64,000 nt of DNA from Bradyrhizobium barranii subsp. apii (GTDB lineage Bacteria > Pseudomonadota > Alphaproteobacteria > Rhizobiales > Xanthobacteraceae). A program made the position numbers and the translations under genes. Within the stretch, counting starts at the first letter, position 1. Every line of letters begins with the position of its first letter. Under the pieces are notes generated by a model, which saw only the letters and a program-made list of their open reading frames with translations, was not told the DNA's origin and searched no databases. The DNA lies in NCBI RefSeq assembly GCF_011516635.5, contig NZ_CP096255.1, positions 3,532,501 through 3,596,500 of the forward strand, given 5' to 3'. Shown here piece after piece: positions 52,905 through 61,012 of the stretch.

Positions 52905-53831
52905 ATGTTGCAACGAACAATTGTCGTGGCGCTGCTTGCCGCGGTCACTGCTGCGGGCGTCTATTGGTGGCTCAGCGCGCCGGTGGTGGCGGCCGGTGCC
53001 GCCGCGCCTGCCCATGTCCCCAATCTCGCCAATGGCGAGGTGATGTTCAACGCCGGCGGATGCGCGTCCTGCCATGCCGTCCCCGACCAGCCCGATCGCA
53101 CCAGGCTCGGCGGCGGCGTCGCGATCAAGTCGCCGTTCGGAACGTTCTACGCGCCGAACATCTCCTCCGATCCGACCTACGGCATCGGCAAATGGACCGA
53201 CGCCGATTTCGTCAACGCGGTCATGCACGGGGTCTCGCCGGACGGACAGCATTATTTCCCGGCGTTTCCCTACACGTCCTATCAGCACGCCAGGCGCGAG
53301 GACGTGCTCGACCTCTTCGCCTATCTGAAAACGTTGCCGCCCGTTGCAGGCAAGGTGCGTGACCACGACGTGCGCTTTCCGTTCGACATCCGGCGCAACA
53401 TCGGCATCTGGAAATTCCTGTTTATGGACGGAAAGCCCTTCGTCGCCGACGGCACGAAGTCGCCGCAATGGAATCGCGGCGCCTATCTCGTCAACAGTTT
53501 CGGCCATTGCGCCGAATGCCACAGCCCGCGCAACGCGCTTGGCGGCATCATCTCCGGAGAACGCTTTGCCGGTGGACCCAATCCGGAAGGCGAGGGCTGG
53601 GTGCCCAACATCACACAGAAGCGCCTCGGCGAGTGGAGCGCGAAGGATATTGCCTATTTCCTGAAGACCGGCGAATTGCCCGACGGCGACAGTGTCGGCG
53701 GCGCGATGACGCGCGTGATCAAGAACACCTCGCAATTGCCGGACGAGGATCTCGCGGCGATGGCGGATTACATCAAATCGCTGCCGCCGGTGGACGGGCC
53801 GCCGCGGCCGAAACGCAAGGAAGCCAGCTAG
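52905..53831 (+). CDS. diheme cytochrome c
   Basis: A 308-residue periplasmic or membrane-anchored electron carrier. An N-terminal membrane segment (TIVVALLAAVTAAGVYWWLS) precedes two class I cytochrome domains with heme motifs CASCH near residue 53 and CAECH near 202. The second domain has HSPRNALGGIISGERFAGG, typical of the cytochrome subunits of membrane-bound gluconate/alcohol/sorbitol dehydrogenases. No dehydrogenase partner is adjacent. The start at 52905 is preferred over the GTG at 52860 because it opens the signal anchor. A palindrome follows the stop. Confidence 0.9.
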   Translation: MLQRTIVVALLAAVTAAGVYWWLSAPVVAAGAAAPAHVPNLANGEVMFNAGGCASCHAVPDQPDRTRLGGGVAIKSPFGTFYAPNISSDPTYGIGKWTDADFVNAVMHGVSPDGQHYFPAFPYTSYQHARREDVLDLFAYLKTLPPVAGKVRDHDVRFPFDIRRNIGIWKFLFMDGKPFVADGTKSPQWNRGAYLVNSFGHCAECHSPRNALGGIISGERFAGGPNPEGEGWVPNITQKRLGEWSAKDIAYFLKTGELPDGDSVGGAMTRVIKNTSQLPDEDLAAMADYIKSLPPVDGPPRPKRKEAS

Positions 53832-53841
53832 GGCGTGTATT

Positions 53842-53870
53842 CCTAAGGCGATAAATATCGCCCCATTAGG
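53842..53870. repeat. AT-centred palindrome after the diheme cytochrome gene
   Basis: GGCGATA-AA-TATCGCC is a perfect dyad (53847-53862), extended by flanking CCTAA and TTAGG. It lies just past the cytochrome stop and lacks a T-run. It may be a hairpin of the mRNA end or the remnant of a mobile element end. The rest of 53832-54076 is low in GC and shows no gene. Confidence 0.55.
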
Positions 53871-54076
53871 CCGCAGCCGCCGAGTGCCGTATTCATGTCC
53901 GCTATTGGAGAACAGGCTGACCAATTTCAAACGCCAACGCACTTCCGAATCTGACGACCCAAAGCTGTCGTCGGACAGGGCAACGGTTTACGACCGCTAC
54001 TGACCTTCCATACCTGTGGTGCAAGGCGAACGTTGTTCAAGTATGTTACAGAACTCGATGAAACCTGGAGGCTATG

Positions 54077-54523
54077 ATGAAATTTCTGGCGCTGGCGTTT
54101 TGTTTCTTGTTTGGCGCTTCTGGAACGGTTGCGTTTGCGGGGCCTGCAGAAGAGGCCAACGCTGCGATCGATCAATGGTCAGCGACGTATAGTGCAAACG
54201 ACCGCGACGCGCTCGTAGGTCTATACGCCCCCGACGCGGTTTTGCTTGGAACGACAAGCCCGGCAATTTCCGAAGGAACAGAGGGGATACGGAAATATTT
54301 TCAGGAATTGCCGGGAAGCGGTCGCAAGAACTCGATTGTCGAGATACGAACGCTCGTCCTCAGCGAGACATCCGTCTTGGGAATCGGATTTTACAATTTT
54401 GCTCGAGCTGCAGAGAACGATACACCCCGGCCATCACGCTTTACTTTCGTGCTTGTGAAGCGCGACGGTCGATGGATGATCGCGCACCACCATTCGTCAC
54501 CGCTGTCGGCCGCGCGTCAGTAG
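54077..54523 (+). CDS. exported SnoaL/DUF4440-like protein
   Basis: A 148-residue protein with a signal peptide (MKFLALAFCFLFGASGTVAF, cleavage after AFA-GPA). The mature part has the NTF2-like pattern ANAAIDQWSATYSANDRDAL, LYAPDAVLLGTTSP and the closing strands FTFVLVKRDGRWMIAHHHSS. SgcJ/EcaC-type periplasmic members are known; no ligand can be named. TGGAGG precedes two consecutive ATGs; the second (54077) has the better 5-base spacing. GC content is clearly below the window average, and it lies beside an insertion sequence, so it may be recently acquired. Confidence 0.78.
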   Translation: MKFLALAFCFLFGASGTVAFAGPAEEANAAIDQWSATYSANDRDALVGLYAPDAVLLGTTSPAISEGTEGIRKYFQELPGSGRKNSIVEIRTLVLSETSVLGIGFYNFARAAENDTPRPSRFTFVLVKRDGRWMIAHHHSSPLSAARQ

Positions 54524-54628
54524 CTGTCGGAATTTTGGGAGACATCCTGCAACGATAGCAAGCGAGTGCTCATGGCCGCTAACGGGCTCGGCCGCGGTTC
54601 GGACCGATGTCAGCTAAATGGTCGTCCG

Positions 54629-55975
54629 TTAAGAATCCGAATTGAGCGGGATGGGACATGTGAACGTGCGCCATATCCGGATCAGGAACAGGTCCAAGAA
54701 ATCTCTCAGCCAGGCGAGGATGCGGCGGAAGTTGTGGCCTACGGCGGAGAGGACGACGTTGGCGGCGTCTCCTGCGCGGCCTTTGAGGTAGCAGCGCCCG
54801 AGGTGACCTTCGGCCTTCAGGTGTCCGATGATGGGCTCGATGGCGGATCGGCGGCGCAACTCGCGCTTGATGATCCCGAAGACGCCGCGCTTCTGGCCGG
54901 AGATGAAGACGCGACGTGGATTTTGAGCGTCGTGGCCGCGATACCCCTTGTCGACATAGGCCCGCTCGATCGGACAGCCGGTGAGTGCCTCGGTGCGGTC
55001 GATGACGTCGCGCAGGGTGTGACCGTCATACGGATTATCGGGCAGCGCCCTGACGTGTAGCACGAACAGACCGCCGGGAGCTCGGCGGTTGTTGGTGACG
55101 ATGGAAGCCTTGACGCCGAACTCGTACGGCGCGGAGGCCTTGCCCTTGCCGATGCACTCCACCTCCGGGGCATGGAAAGAATAAAGCTTCCAGCCGCGTT
55201 GGCGCTGCTGCTGCGAGCGGATCTGGCTGGCCCGGCCAAGCGGAAGGGCGAACGCCTCCTCCAGGGCTGGCTGGCCGTCGATCTTGCGGCGGATATCGCG
55301 GATGATCCGGCCGAGCCTTGAGCGCAGGATACGCAACTGCCGCTGATGCCGCCTGAATTGTTTGGCATGGGCGTAGCGGCCCGCCATCATCGCGGCGGCC
55401 TTGGCGATCCGAGAATAGGACTGCCGCAGCCTGACGCCGTGCCTTCTCGCCAGGCGATTGAGCCCCTTGATGGCCGCATGCAGCAGCTTGGCGTCGGTCG
55501 GAAAGGTGATGGCCTTTGGCTGCACCGTGGTATCGACCGTGACCCGCTTGAGGTCCTGGCCGCGTAACGCGCCGGCCTCGTGCGCCACCCGCAGGCTCTC
55601 GGCCAGCAGCAGTTCCAGCTTGTCGCCGAGCCGCTTGCGCCAATGGCTCAGGTCCGATCGCTCGTGCGGGAAGGCGTGCTGGAAGAACTCTTCGCCGGTG
55701 AAGTACTGGAAATACGGGTCGTGGACCCAGCGCTCGCAAATCCCCTCATCGGACAGCCCGTAAATCTGCTTGAGCAACAGCAGCCCGATCATGAAGCGGG
55801 TCTCGATCCCCGGCCGGCCGTTCTCGCTGTAGAGCGGCGCGATCTCGCCGTCGATCCAGTCCCAATCGATCTTGCCGGCCAACAGAACCAGCTCGTGCTT
55901 CAGATTGATGATCTGGTCCAGCCGCGCCCGGAACAGGTCGTTCGATCCCGTCGTCTTGTGCTTCTTCGGTCGCAT
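54629..55975 (-). CDS. IS5-like family transposase
   Basis: A 448-residue DDE transposase. N-terminal LDQIINLKHELVLLAGKIDW, IETRFMIGLLLLKQIYGLSD and FQYFTGEEFFQHAFPHERSD are typical of long IS5-group (IS1182-like) enzymes. The catalytic acids are in VTVDTTVQPKAI near 146, AYVDKGYRGHD near 340 and IEPIIGHLKAEGHLGR near 390. The reading frame is intact, so it may be active. I could not fix the terminal inverted repeats; the stop codon lies very near the left end of any possible element. It is immediately beside an IS91-type element. Confidence 0.9.
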   Translation of the reverse strand: MRPKKHKTTGSNDLFRARLDQIINLKHELVLLAGKIDWDWIDGEIAPLYSENGRPGIETRFMIGLLLLKQIYGLSDEGICERWVHDPYFQYFTGEEFFQHAFPHERSDLSHWRKRLGDKLELLLAESLRVAHEAGALRGQDLKRVTVDTTVQPKAITFPTDAKLLHAAIKGLNRLARRHGVRLRQSYSRIAKAAAMMAGRYAHAKQFRRHQRQLRILRSRLGRIIRDIRRKIDGQPALEEAFALPLGRASQIRSQQQRQRGWKLYSFHAPEVECIGKGKASAPYEFGVKASIVTNNRRAPGGLFVLHVRALPDNPYDGHTLRDVIDRTEALTGCPIERAYVDKGYRGHDAQNPRRVFISGQKRGVFGIIKRELRRRSAIEPIIGHLKAEGHLGRCYLKGRAGDAANVVLSAVGHNFRRILAWLRDFLDLFLIRIWRTFTCPIPLNSDS

Positions 55976-56382
55976 CGTCCCCTCCGATGCAACACAGAAT
56001 CATGGTCCGCTGCGAAAGGGAATCTGGAGGGTTCTGTGAGGTCGCGCTCACGCGAGGGCGCGGCAGGCGCTTATGACGCGACCTCATTGAAGCCGGATTG
56101 AACGAAGGCGCGGGAGGCTATTCGCGGTTTTGCAGCTATGGGGATTGTTCGAGATCGCCATGCCCGATCTGCTGGCTCGGCGCGTGAGGCAGAGACACAG
56201 GAGTGCGCATCCTGGAAGAGTTGAGATCAGACGCGCTTCGCCTGAGATCGCGATAGGCCTTTTGCTGCATCGGACGGTTGTTGTCGCGCAGTGTGACAGC
56301 ACGGATTCGACATCGTCCGCGATGATCGAGACGCTGGGAGCGAAATGACGAATGATGATCGTCGTGCACGACATGACTTGGC
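55976..56382. other. non-coding stretch between the two transposase genes
   Basis: The 407 bases hold the unresolved right end of the IS5-like element, a 10-bp perfect inverted repeat (TGAGGTCGCG at 56037-56046 with CGCGACCTCA at 56077-56086), the left 13-bp terminus of the IS91-type element at 56095-56107, and about 275 bases of untranslated DNA inside that element's left arm. No gene is credible. Confidence 0.6.
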
Positions 56383-57633
56383 TCACGATGTGTCGCATCG
56401 GAACGGTGATGTTCGAGGGCTGGGGCGTCTGAAGCTATGTCGAAAGCGCTCAATGATGCGCATGACGCCACCACAATCGGGACAGGCAGGAACCTCGGCC
56501 CAGGTTTGAGCCTCCGAATCCACAGGCGACGGCTGGCCATCGTTTGGGGCTGTTCGCTCATGATCGAGAAGTTCGCGGCAAAGGGCGAGCTTGGCAGCGC
56601 GATGGCGGTTGGCCATGAAGCCGAAGTGGCGGATGCGGTGGAAGCCGTCAGGCGGCGTATGAAGCAGGAAACGGCGAATGAACTCATCGGGCTTGAGATT
56701 CATGATCTTTGTCGCGCTGTTTTGGCGATAGTCCTTCCATGAGAAGGCGACATGATCGTCGTCGAGTGCGACGAGCCGGCTGTTGGCGATCGCGACGCGA
56801 TGGGTGTAGCGGCCGAGATAGGCCAGGACCTGTGCGGGTCCGCCGAAGGGCCGCTTGGCGTAAGCAACCCAGTTGATGCGTCGCATGGCGTCGAGGTGGG
56901 CCGCAAAGGCAGCCGGCTCGGCCAGAGCTCCGAGATCGCCGAAGAAACGCAAGGCACCGGAGTTGAAGGCTGCCGACAGACGTTTGAGAAAAAGTGTGCG
57001 AAATAGTCTGGACAACGGTTTGACGGCCAGGAAGAAGTTCGGTCGGCAAGCGGTCCAGCGCGCGCCATCGGGCGAGAGGCCGCCACCCGGAACGACGCAA
57101 TGGACGTGGGGATGATGCATCAGCGTCTGTCCCCAGGTGTGGAGGACGGCGACGCCGCCGATCGCACCGCCGAGCCGGCGTGGATTGGCGGCGAGCGTCG
57201 TCATCGCCTCGGCGGCAGCCTTGAACAGGATGGCATAGACGACGGCCTTGTTCTGGAAAGCGATCGCGGCGATCGGTGCGGGAAGTGTAAAGACGACGTG
57301 GAAATAGGGAACCGGAAGCAGGTCGGCTTGACGCGCGGCGAGCCACGCGGCTCGGGCTCTCCCCTGACACTTCGGACAGTGCCGATTGCGGCAGGAATTA
57401 TAGGCAACGCGTGTCGTGCCGCAGTCGTCGCAAGCCTGCATGTGGCCGCCGAGCGCCTCGGTCCGGCACGCAACGATCGCGCTCATCACGCGCCGCTCGA
57501 CCCGCCCCAGATGACCGGCATGTACACGGCGATAGGCGTCGCCATGCCGGCGCAGAATATCGGCAATCTCGATGGCGGGCCTGTTGGAGCGGATGTCGGA
57601 GCGGGTCATGACCCGCATCCCGCTGCGGGTCAT
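56383..57633 (-). CDS. IS91 family transposase
   Basis: A 416-residue HUH-type (rolling-circle) transposase. An N-terminal zinc-binding region (CDDCGTTRVAYNSCRNRHCP, then KCQG) is near 68-91, the HUH motif in HHPHVHCVVPGGG near 173, and the catalytic tyrosine in YLGRYTHRVAIAN near 271. A C-terminal CPDCGG pair could form a second metal site. It would nick one strand at the element's origin and move a single-stranded copy. Its start overlaps the stop of the tyrosine recombinase gene (ATG/TGA overlap), so the two proteins are made together. The frame is undamaged. Confidence 0.94.
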   Translation of the reverse strand: MTRSGMRVMTRSDIRSNRPAIEIADILRRHGDAYRRVHAGHLGRVERRVMSAIVACRTEALGGHMQACDDCGTTRVAYNSCRNRHCPKCQGRARAAWLAARQADLLPVPYFHVVFTLPAPIAAIAFQNKAVVYAILFKAAAEAMTTLAANPRRLGGAIGGVAVLHTWGQTLMHHPHVHCVVPGGGLSPDGARWTACRPNFFLAVKPLSRLFRTLFLKRLSAAFNSGALRFFGDLGALAEPAAFAAHLDAMRRINWVAYAKRPFGGPAQVLAYLGRYTHRVAIANSRLVALDDDHVAFSWKDYRQNSATKIMNLKPDEFIRRFLLHTPPDGFHRIRHFGFMANRHRAAKLALCRELLDHERTAPNDGQPSPVDSEAQTWAEVPACPDCGGVMRIIERFRHSFRRPSPRTSPFRCDTS

Positions 57634-58490
57634 CCAGGTGGCGTCACCTCCAGCGACAGGCGATCGAGCGGGCTCTGCGTCGCTCGGATCGTATCGGTGG
57701 CGACCTGCGTGTAGCGCGCTGTCGACGACAAATTATTGTGCCCGAGCAAGACCTGGATGATCCGGATATCGGTTCCGTTCTCGAGAAGATGTGTCGCGAA
57801 GCTGTGGCGCAGCGTGTGCAGCGTGACGCGCTTGGTCAGGCCCGCAGCCTTCACCGCCGACCGGCAGGCGGCATGCAGCACGGTCTGATCGATCGGATGA
57901 TCTTCGTCACGACCAGGGAACAGATAAAGCCGCGGCCGGGCGAGCCGCCAGTAGGTGCGCAGGATGCCCAGCAGCTGGGGCGACAGCATCACGTTGCGAT
58001 CCTTCGCGCCCTTGCCGTGGCGCACCTGGATGACGCCGCGGGCGCTGTCGATGTCTTCGATCCGCAGTCCCGCAACCTCCGAGGCCCTGAGCCCGGCCGC
58101 ATAGGCGGTGGTGAGCGCGGCGCGGCTCTTCAGGCTCGATACCGCTTCAAGAAACTGAACCACTTCGTCGGCGCTGAGAACGACCGGCAGCTTGCGCGGT
58201 TCTCGCGCATAGGGAATGCGCTCTGGGATGAGCGCCTCGCCGAGCGTGACGCCGTAGAAAAACCGTAGCGCACAGACGATCTGGTTCAGCGCCGGCCATG
58301 AGATGCCGGTCGAGACCAAATGCACCTGGAAGGCGCGGACGTCTTCCAGCTCTAACCGGTCAGGCGATCGGCCAAAATAGCGGCTGAACTTCGAAACCGC
58401 GCTGATGTAGGATCTTTGCGTCGCCGGCGACAGATTGCGGACGGTCATGTCTTCGATCATGCGGCGGCGAAGAGGGCTCAAATCGGCCAT
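57630..58490 (-). CDS. tyrosine recombinase of the IS91-type element
   Basis: A 286-residue site-specific recombinase of the phage-integrase family. The N-terminal SAM-like core-binding domain (MIEDMTVRNLSPATQRSYIS) is followed by the catalytic domain with the R...HxxR...H...Y set: GLRASEVAGL (first Arg), LHTLRHSFATHLLE (HxxR), LGHNNLSST (second His) and ARYTQV (nucleophile Tyr). The start at 58490 is chosen because AGGAG lies 7 bases upstream; a longer frame reaches 58532. It is coupled to the IS91 transposase. It may resolve or integrate the element at its ends. Confidence 0.93.
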   Translation of the reverse strand: MADLSPLRRRMIEDMTVRNLSPATQRSYISAVSKFSRYFGRSPDRLELEDVRAFQVHLVSTGISWPALNQIVCALRFFYGVTLGEALIPERIPYAREPRKLPVVLSADEVVQFLEAVSSLKSRAALTTAYAAGLRASEVAGLRIEDIDSARGVIQVRHGKGAKDRNVMLSPQLLGILRTYWRLARPRLYLFPGRDEDHPIDQTVLHAACRSAVKAAGLTKRVTLHTLRHSFATHLLENGTDIRIIQVLLGHNNLSSTARYTQVATDTIRATQSPLDRLSLEVTPPG

Positions 58491-58773
58491 CTCGATACTC
58501 CTGTCTGAGGGGGTGGGCTCCAACACCCACATCCTCTCAGCCAGGAGGCGATCTATGCCACCTTGCCCCCTACGCCGCGGCAGCGGCTTCGTTCAATCCA
58601 CAATCGAATTTGCAGGCTTTGGCGGTCTTTACCTCCCAATCCCTGCAATCTCAAACCGTCTCAAATCCGAAAAACAGACTCTCGCTCAATCGCTTAGAGC
58701 ATTGTTCACGGACGACTTCGTACTGTTGCGATAAAATGCCATGGTCCGCGACCGCCGCGCCTATCCCGGTAGC

Positions 58774-59679
58774 CTACGCTTCCGAAGGATCGAGCATTTC
58801 GCCGATCTTGTTGACGGCGACATTGATCGACATGCCCAAATAGTCGCCGGGATCGCCGAACCACGAGCCAGCCAACGGCACGGCCTGGCCCGGATGCCGC
58901 GCAATGGCCACCGGAATGAGGTCGAAGCCGGCGCTCAAACTGTTGGTGGGATCGTAATCCAGCCAGCCGGCGCCGGGCAGGAATACCTGCACCCATGCGT
59001 GGGTCGCGCCGGAGCCGGTCATGCCCACGGCGCCGCCATCGAGCGCCGCATCATAGAGATAACCGCTGACGAAGCGCGCGGCAAAGCCGAGCCGGCGCAA
59101 GGTCTCGATCATCAGCCAGGCGAAATCCCGGCAGGTGCCCGATTTCGTGCGCAGCGTTTCGCCGGGTGGCTGTGTGCCTTCGGCATCTCTGCCGCGATAG
59201 CTGAAGTCGCTGCGAAACTTGCCTAGCATTCGGCGCAGCACGTCGGCGGTCCGATCCTGATCGCCGGCAACGAAGCTCTTGGTCCACGCCGCATGGCTGC
59301 CGTCTGCATCGTCGGCGTGCGGGCGCAGGTAACCGGCAAGGTCGGTCCATTCGTCCGGGGTGTACTGCACCGGGACCTCCTCGGCCCGGGGCTCCAGCGG
59401 AAATGTCTCCAGGCCTTTGACGCCGAAATAGACGCCACGAACCCTGAACGTGAATGTCAGCTCGCTGCCGGGTTCGCTGAAGTCCATCACCGTGACGGCA
59501 TTGGAGCGGGAGTCGGTGACCCAATGCACCTTTGACGGCAGGCTGGTAGCAGCGGACCAGCGAAGCAGCCGGGTCGAGGCGCCGCGCCGCGGCAGGAACA
59601 TCGCCCGGTGCGTGCCGAACCTCACCGGCTTTGCATAGCGGTAGGTCGTGGTGTGCGTGATCTCGCCTATGATCGCCAT
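58774..59679 (-). CDS. transglutaminase-like cysteine protease family protein
   Basis: A 301-residue protein with an N-terminal beta domain (TTYRYAKPVRFGTHRAMFLP), as in bacterial transglutaminase N-terminal regions, and a catalytic core with Cys in KSGTCRDFAW near 182, His in GATHAWVQVFLPGAGWLDYD near 229, and Asp in the same segment (DPTN). Bacterial members are mostly peptidases or amidases of unknown substrate rather than crosslinkers. No signal peptide is seen. It is divergent from a GlsB/YeaQ-type gene with an FNR-type box in between. Confidence 0.92.
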   Translation of the reverse strand: MAIIGEITHTTTYRYAKPVRFGTHRAMFLPRRGASTRLLRWSAATSLPSKVHWVTDSRSNAVTVMDFSEPGSELTFTFRVRGVYFGVKGLETFPLEPRAEEVPVQYTPDEWTDLAGYLRPHADDADGSHAAWTKSFVAGDQDRTADVLRRMLGKFRSDFSYRGRDAEGTQPPGETLRTKSGTCRDFAWLMIETLRRLGFAARFVSGYLYDAALDGGAVGMTGSGATHAWVQVFLPGAGWLDYDPTNSLSAGFDLIPVAIARHPGQAVPLAGSWFGDPGDYLGMSINVAVNKIGEMLDPSEA

Positions 59680-59770
59680 GCATCGATCCGCTTCGCATTG
59701 CGGGGCTCGTTGAGCACCTTCCGCACAAGAAAGAGCAGGGACCAGCTTTCGGCTCGGCCGCTGCTGCCCA

Positions 59771-59784
59771 TTGATCTAGATCAA
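59771..59784. promoter_or_regulatory. FixK2/FNR-type anaerobox
   Basis: TTGATCTAGATCAA is a fully palindromic match to the FNR/FixK consensus TTGAT-N4-ATCAA. It lies 88 bases before the GlsB/YeaQ-like start on the plus strand and 92 bases before the transglutaminase start on the other strand. Its position suits low-oxygen activation of one or both; FixK2 is the known regulator of this type in Bradyrhizobium. Confidence 0.75.
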
Positions 59785-59871
59785 CGTCGTTCCCGGGATC
59801 GTCTGGCCCATCAAGCGATCACGCATTCCTTCAGACGTTGATGTGCAAACCGACCGAATGGAGCGATGGAC

Positions 59872-60135
59872 ATGGGTATCCTTTGGACGATCATCATTGG
59901 ATTTATCGTCGGCGTGGTCGCGAAATTCATCATGCCCGGCGACAAATCCGAGCCCACGGGGTTCATCCTGACGACGGTTTTGGGGATCGTCGGTGCGTTC
60001 GTCGCGACGTGGCTCGGTCAGGCCGTGGGATGGTATAAGTTCGGGGAGGGCGCCGGCTTCATCGGCAGCGTGGTCGGCGCCATCATTCTCCTCTTCCTGT
60101 ACGGGCTTGTTATGGGTCGTCAGGGCCGCGCCTGA
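59872..60135 (+). CDS. GlsB/YeaQ/YmgE-type stress membrane protein
   Basis: An 87-residue protein with three membrane helices and the family motif pattern: MGILWTIIIGFIVGVVAKFI followed by MPGDK, TGFILTTVLGIVGAFVATWL, and GFIGSVVGAIILLFLYGLVM. Members are transglycosylase-associated or stress-response inner-membrane proteins. Start 59872 (MGILW) is favoured over 59866 because GGAG lies 8 bases before it and the family begins MG-I. An FNR-type box upstream suggests induction at low oxygen. It lies 24 bases before the next exported-protein gene. Confidence 0.92.
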   Translation: MGILWTIIIGFIVGVVAKFIMPGDKSEPTGFILTTVLGIVGAFVATWLGQAVGWYKFGEGAGFIGSVVGAIILLFLYGLVMGRQGRA

Positions 60136-60159
60136 TCGACCCGAATGATCTTGCTGCGC

Positions 60160-60585
60160 ATGAAAATCAAATTGTCAGTCGTCGCGATGCTCGCGACGAT
60201 CGTACCGGGAGTCATGTCAGGATCGGCGCGAGCCGCAGCCCTCAGCGATGCCGAGGCGACGTTCCTTGACCAGCTCGTCACCGCATCGGTGGTGCTGGAG
60301 CAGCGATGCGACGGTTACGAGGTCGACGGCGCCGGCGGCGTTCAACTCGGCGCCCGGCTTCTCGGCAGCCCTGAGGCGGCGATGGCCATGATCGACGCCT
60401 ATGCTGCAGCCATCAAGGCCCGCGACGGCGAGACCTACGATCCCGGTAAATTCCGCCCCGAGGTGCGTGAGGCGGCCGGCAAAACGTTCAGGCGCGTCCG
60501 GACGGACTTGATCAAGAACCCGACAAGGGGCTGCGCTGACTACGGCGATGCCAGCGTGGACCGCGGTTTGCTGAGGCGGTACTGA
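60160..60585 (+). CDS. exported protein of unknown function
   Basis: A 141-residue protein starting MKIKLSVVAMLATIVPGVMS, a signal peptide with cleavage near ARA-AA. The mature part is helical and has two cysteines (RCDGYEV and RGCADYG) that could form a disulfide; the phrase VREAAGKTFRRVRTDLIKNP is distinctive. No family is recognised. The frame begins at 60145 (MILLR), but 60160 gives a normal signal peptide. It follows the GlsB/YeaQ-like gene closely, so the two may be co-transcribed from the low-oxygen promoter. Confidence 0.7.
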   Translation: MKIKLSVVAMLATIVPGVMSGSARAAALSDAEATFLDQLVTASVVLEQRCDGYEVDGAGGVQLGARLLGSPEAAMAMIDAYAAAIKARDGETYDPGKFRPEVREAAGKTFRRVRTDLIKNPTRGCADYGDASVDRGLLRRY

Positions 60586-60690
60586 ACGCGAACAAGCTCT
60601 GATTGAGAAGGACCTGTCACTCGCGTCATGCGATCGTCTGTTCCGGGACGTGCATTGCCGTCCCAGGCAACAAGAACAGGGAGGATGGCT

Positions 60691-60945
60691 ATGAAGACGT
60701 TAGCGATGTCAGCGTTGATCCTTGCTACCTTGTCGATCGCGCCGGTGAGCGCCGCACCGATCGGTCCCGCGGCTCACCTGAACCCAAACCAAGGTCCGGG
60801 ATGCTCGCTCTCCGGCGGCGCGGTTGCGAATTGCAAGAACGTCCTCAACTTCAAGTCCTACTACGAGTGCCGCAGTAACCGCATGGAGCGAGGCTGGACG
60901 GGCGTTGAGAGCGGCTACTACTGCCGGGCTCTCGACCTCAAATAA
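60691..60945 (+). CDS. small exported cysteine-containing protein
   Basis: An 84-residue protein with a signal peptide (MKTLAMSALILATLSIAPVS, cleavage after SAA). The mature 60 residues contain CSLSGG, NCKN, YECRSN and YYCRALDLK, four cysteines that could form two disulfides. GGGAGG lies 6 bases before the ATG at 60691; the earlier ATG at 60685 overlaps the ribosome-binding site. The function is unknown. A hairpin terminator follows. Confidence 0.75.
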   Translation: MKTLAMSALILATLSIAPVSAAPIGPAAHLNPNQGPGCSLSGGAVANCKNVLNFKSYYECRSNRMERGWTGVESGYYCRALDLK

Positions 60946-60971
60946 GAGCGCGGGTCAGTTCAGAATTTTGG

Positions 60972-60998
60972 GAGGCCGCCTGCGTTGGCGGCCTCTTC
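60972..60998. terminator. bidirectional terminator
   Basis: GAGGCCGCC-TGCGTT-GGCGGCCTC perfect stem followed by TTCT. It sits between the small exported protein gene and the convergent EF-G-like gene. Confidence 0.82.
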
Positions 60999-61012
60999 TA
61001 TCGCGATGAGTG

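Larger units (their letters stand above)
56095..58599. mobile_element. IS91-type element carrying a tyrosine recombinase
   Basis: About 2.5 kb bounded by perfect 13-bp inverted repeats, GGATTGAACGAAG (56095-56107) and CTTCGTTCAATCC (58587-58599). It contains a tyrosine recombinase gene and an IS91-like transposase gene overlapping by four bases and reading leftward. A subset of IS91 elements is known to carry such an integrase-like gene upstream of the transposase. IS91 family members normally lack matched inverted ends and target duplications and move by rolling circle, so the repeats may be recombinase sites. Both genes look intact. Confidence 0.75.

Noticed and set aside
54632..56035. AGAAYCC sequences as terminal inverted repeats of the IS5-like element
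   Set aside because: Only about six of seven bases match and similarity stops at once; the left copy would also lie inside the gene's stop region, so boundaries stay unresolved.
14442..58599. Prophage or genomic island based on the integrase-like gene
   Set aside because: The tyrosine recombinase belongs to the small IS91-type element; no phage structural genes, tRNA target or long direct repeats are visible.
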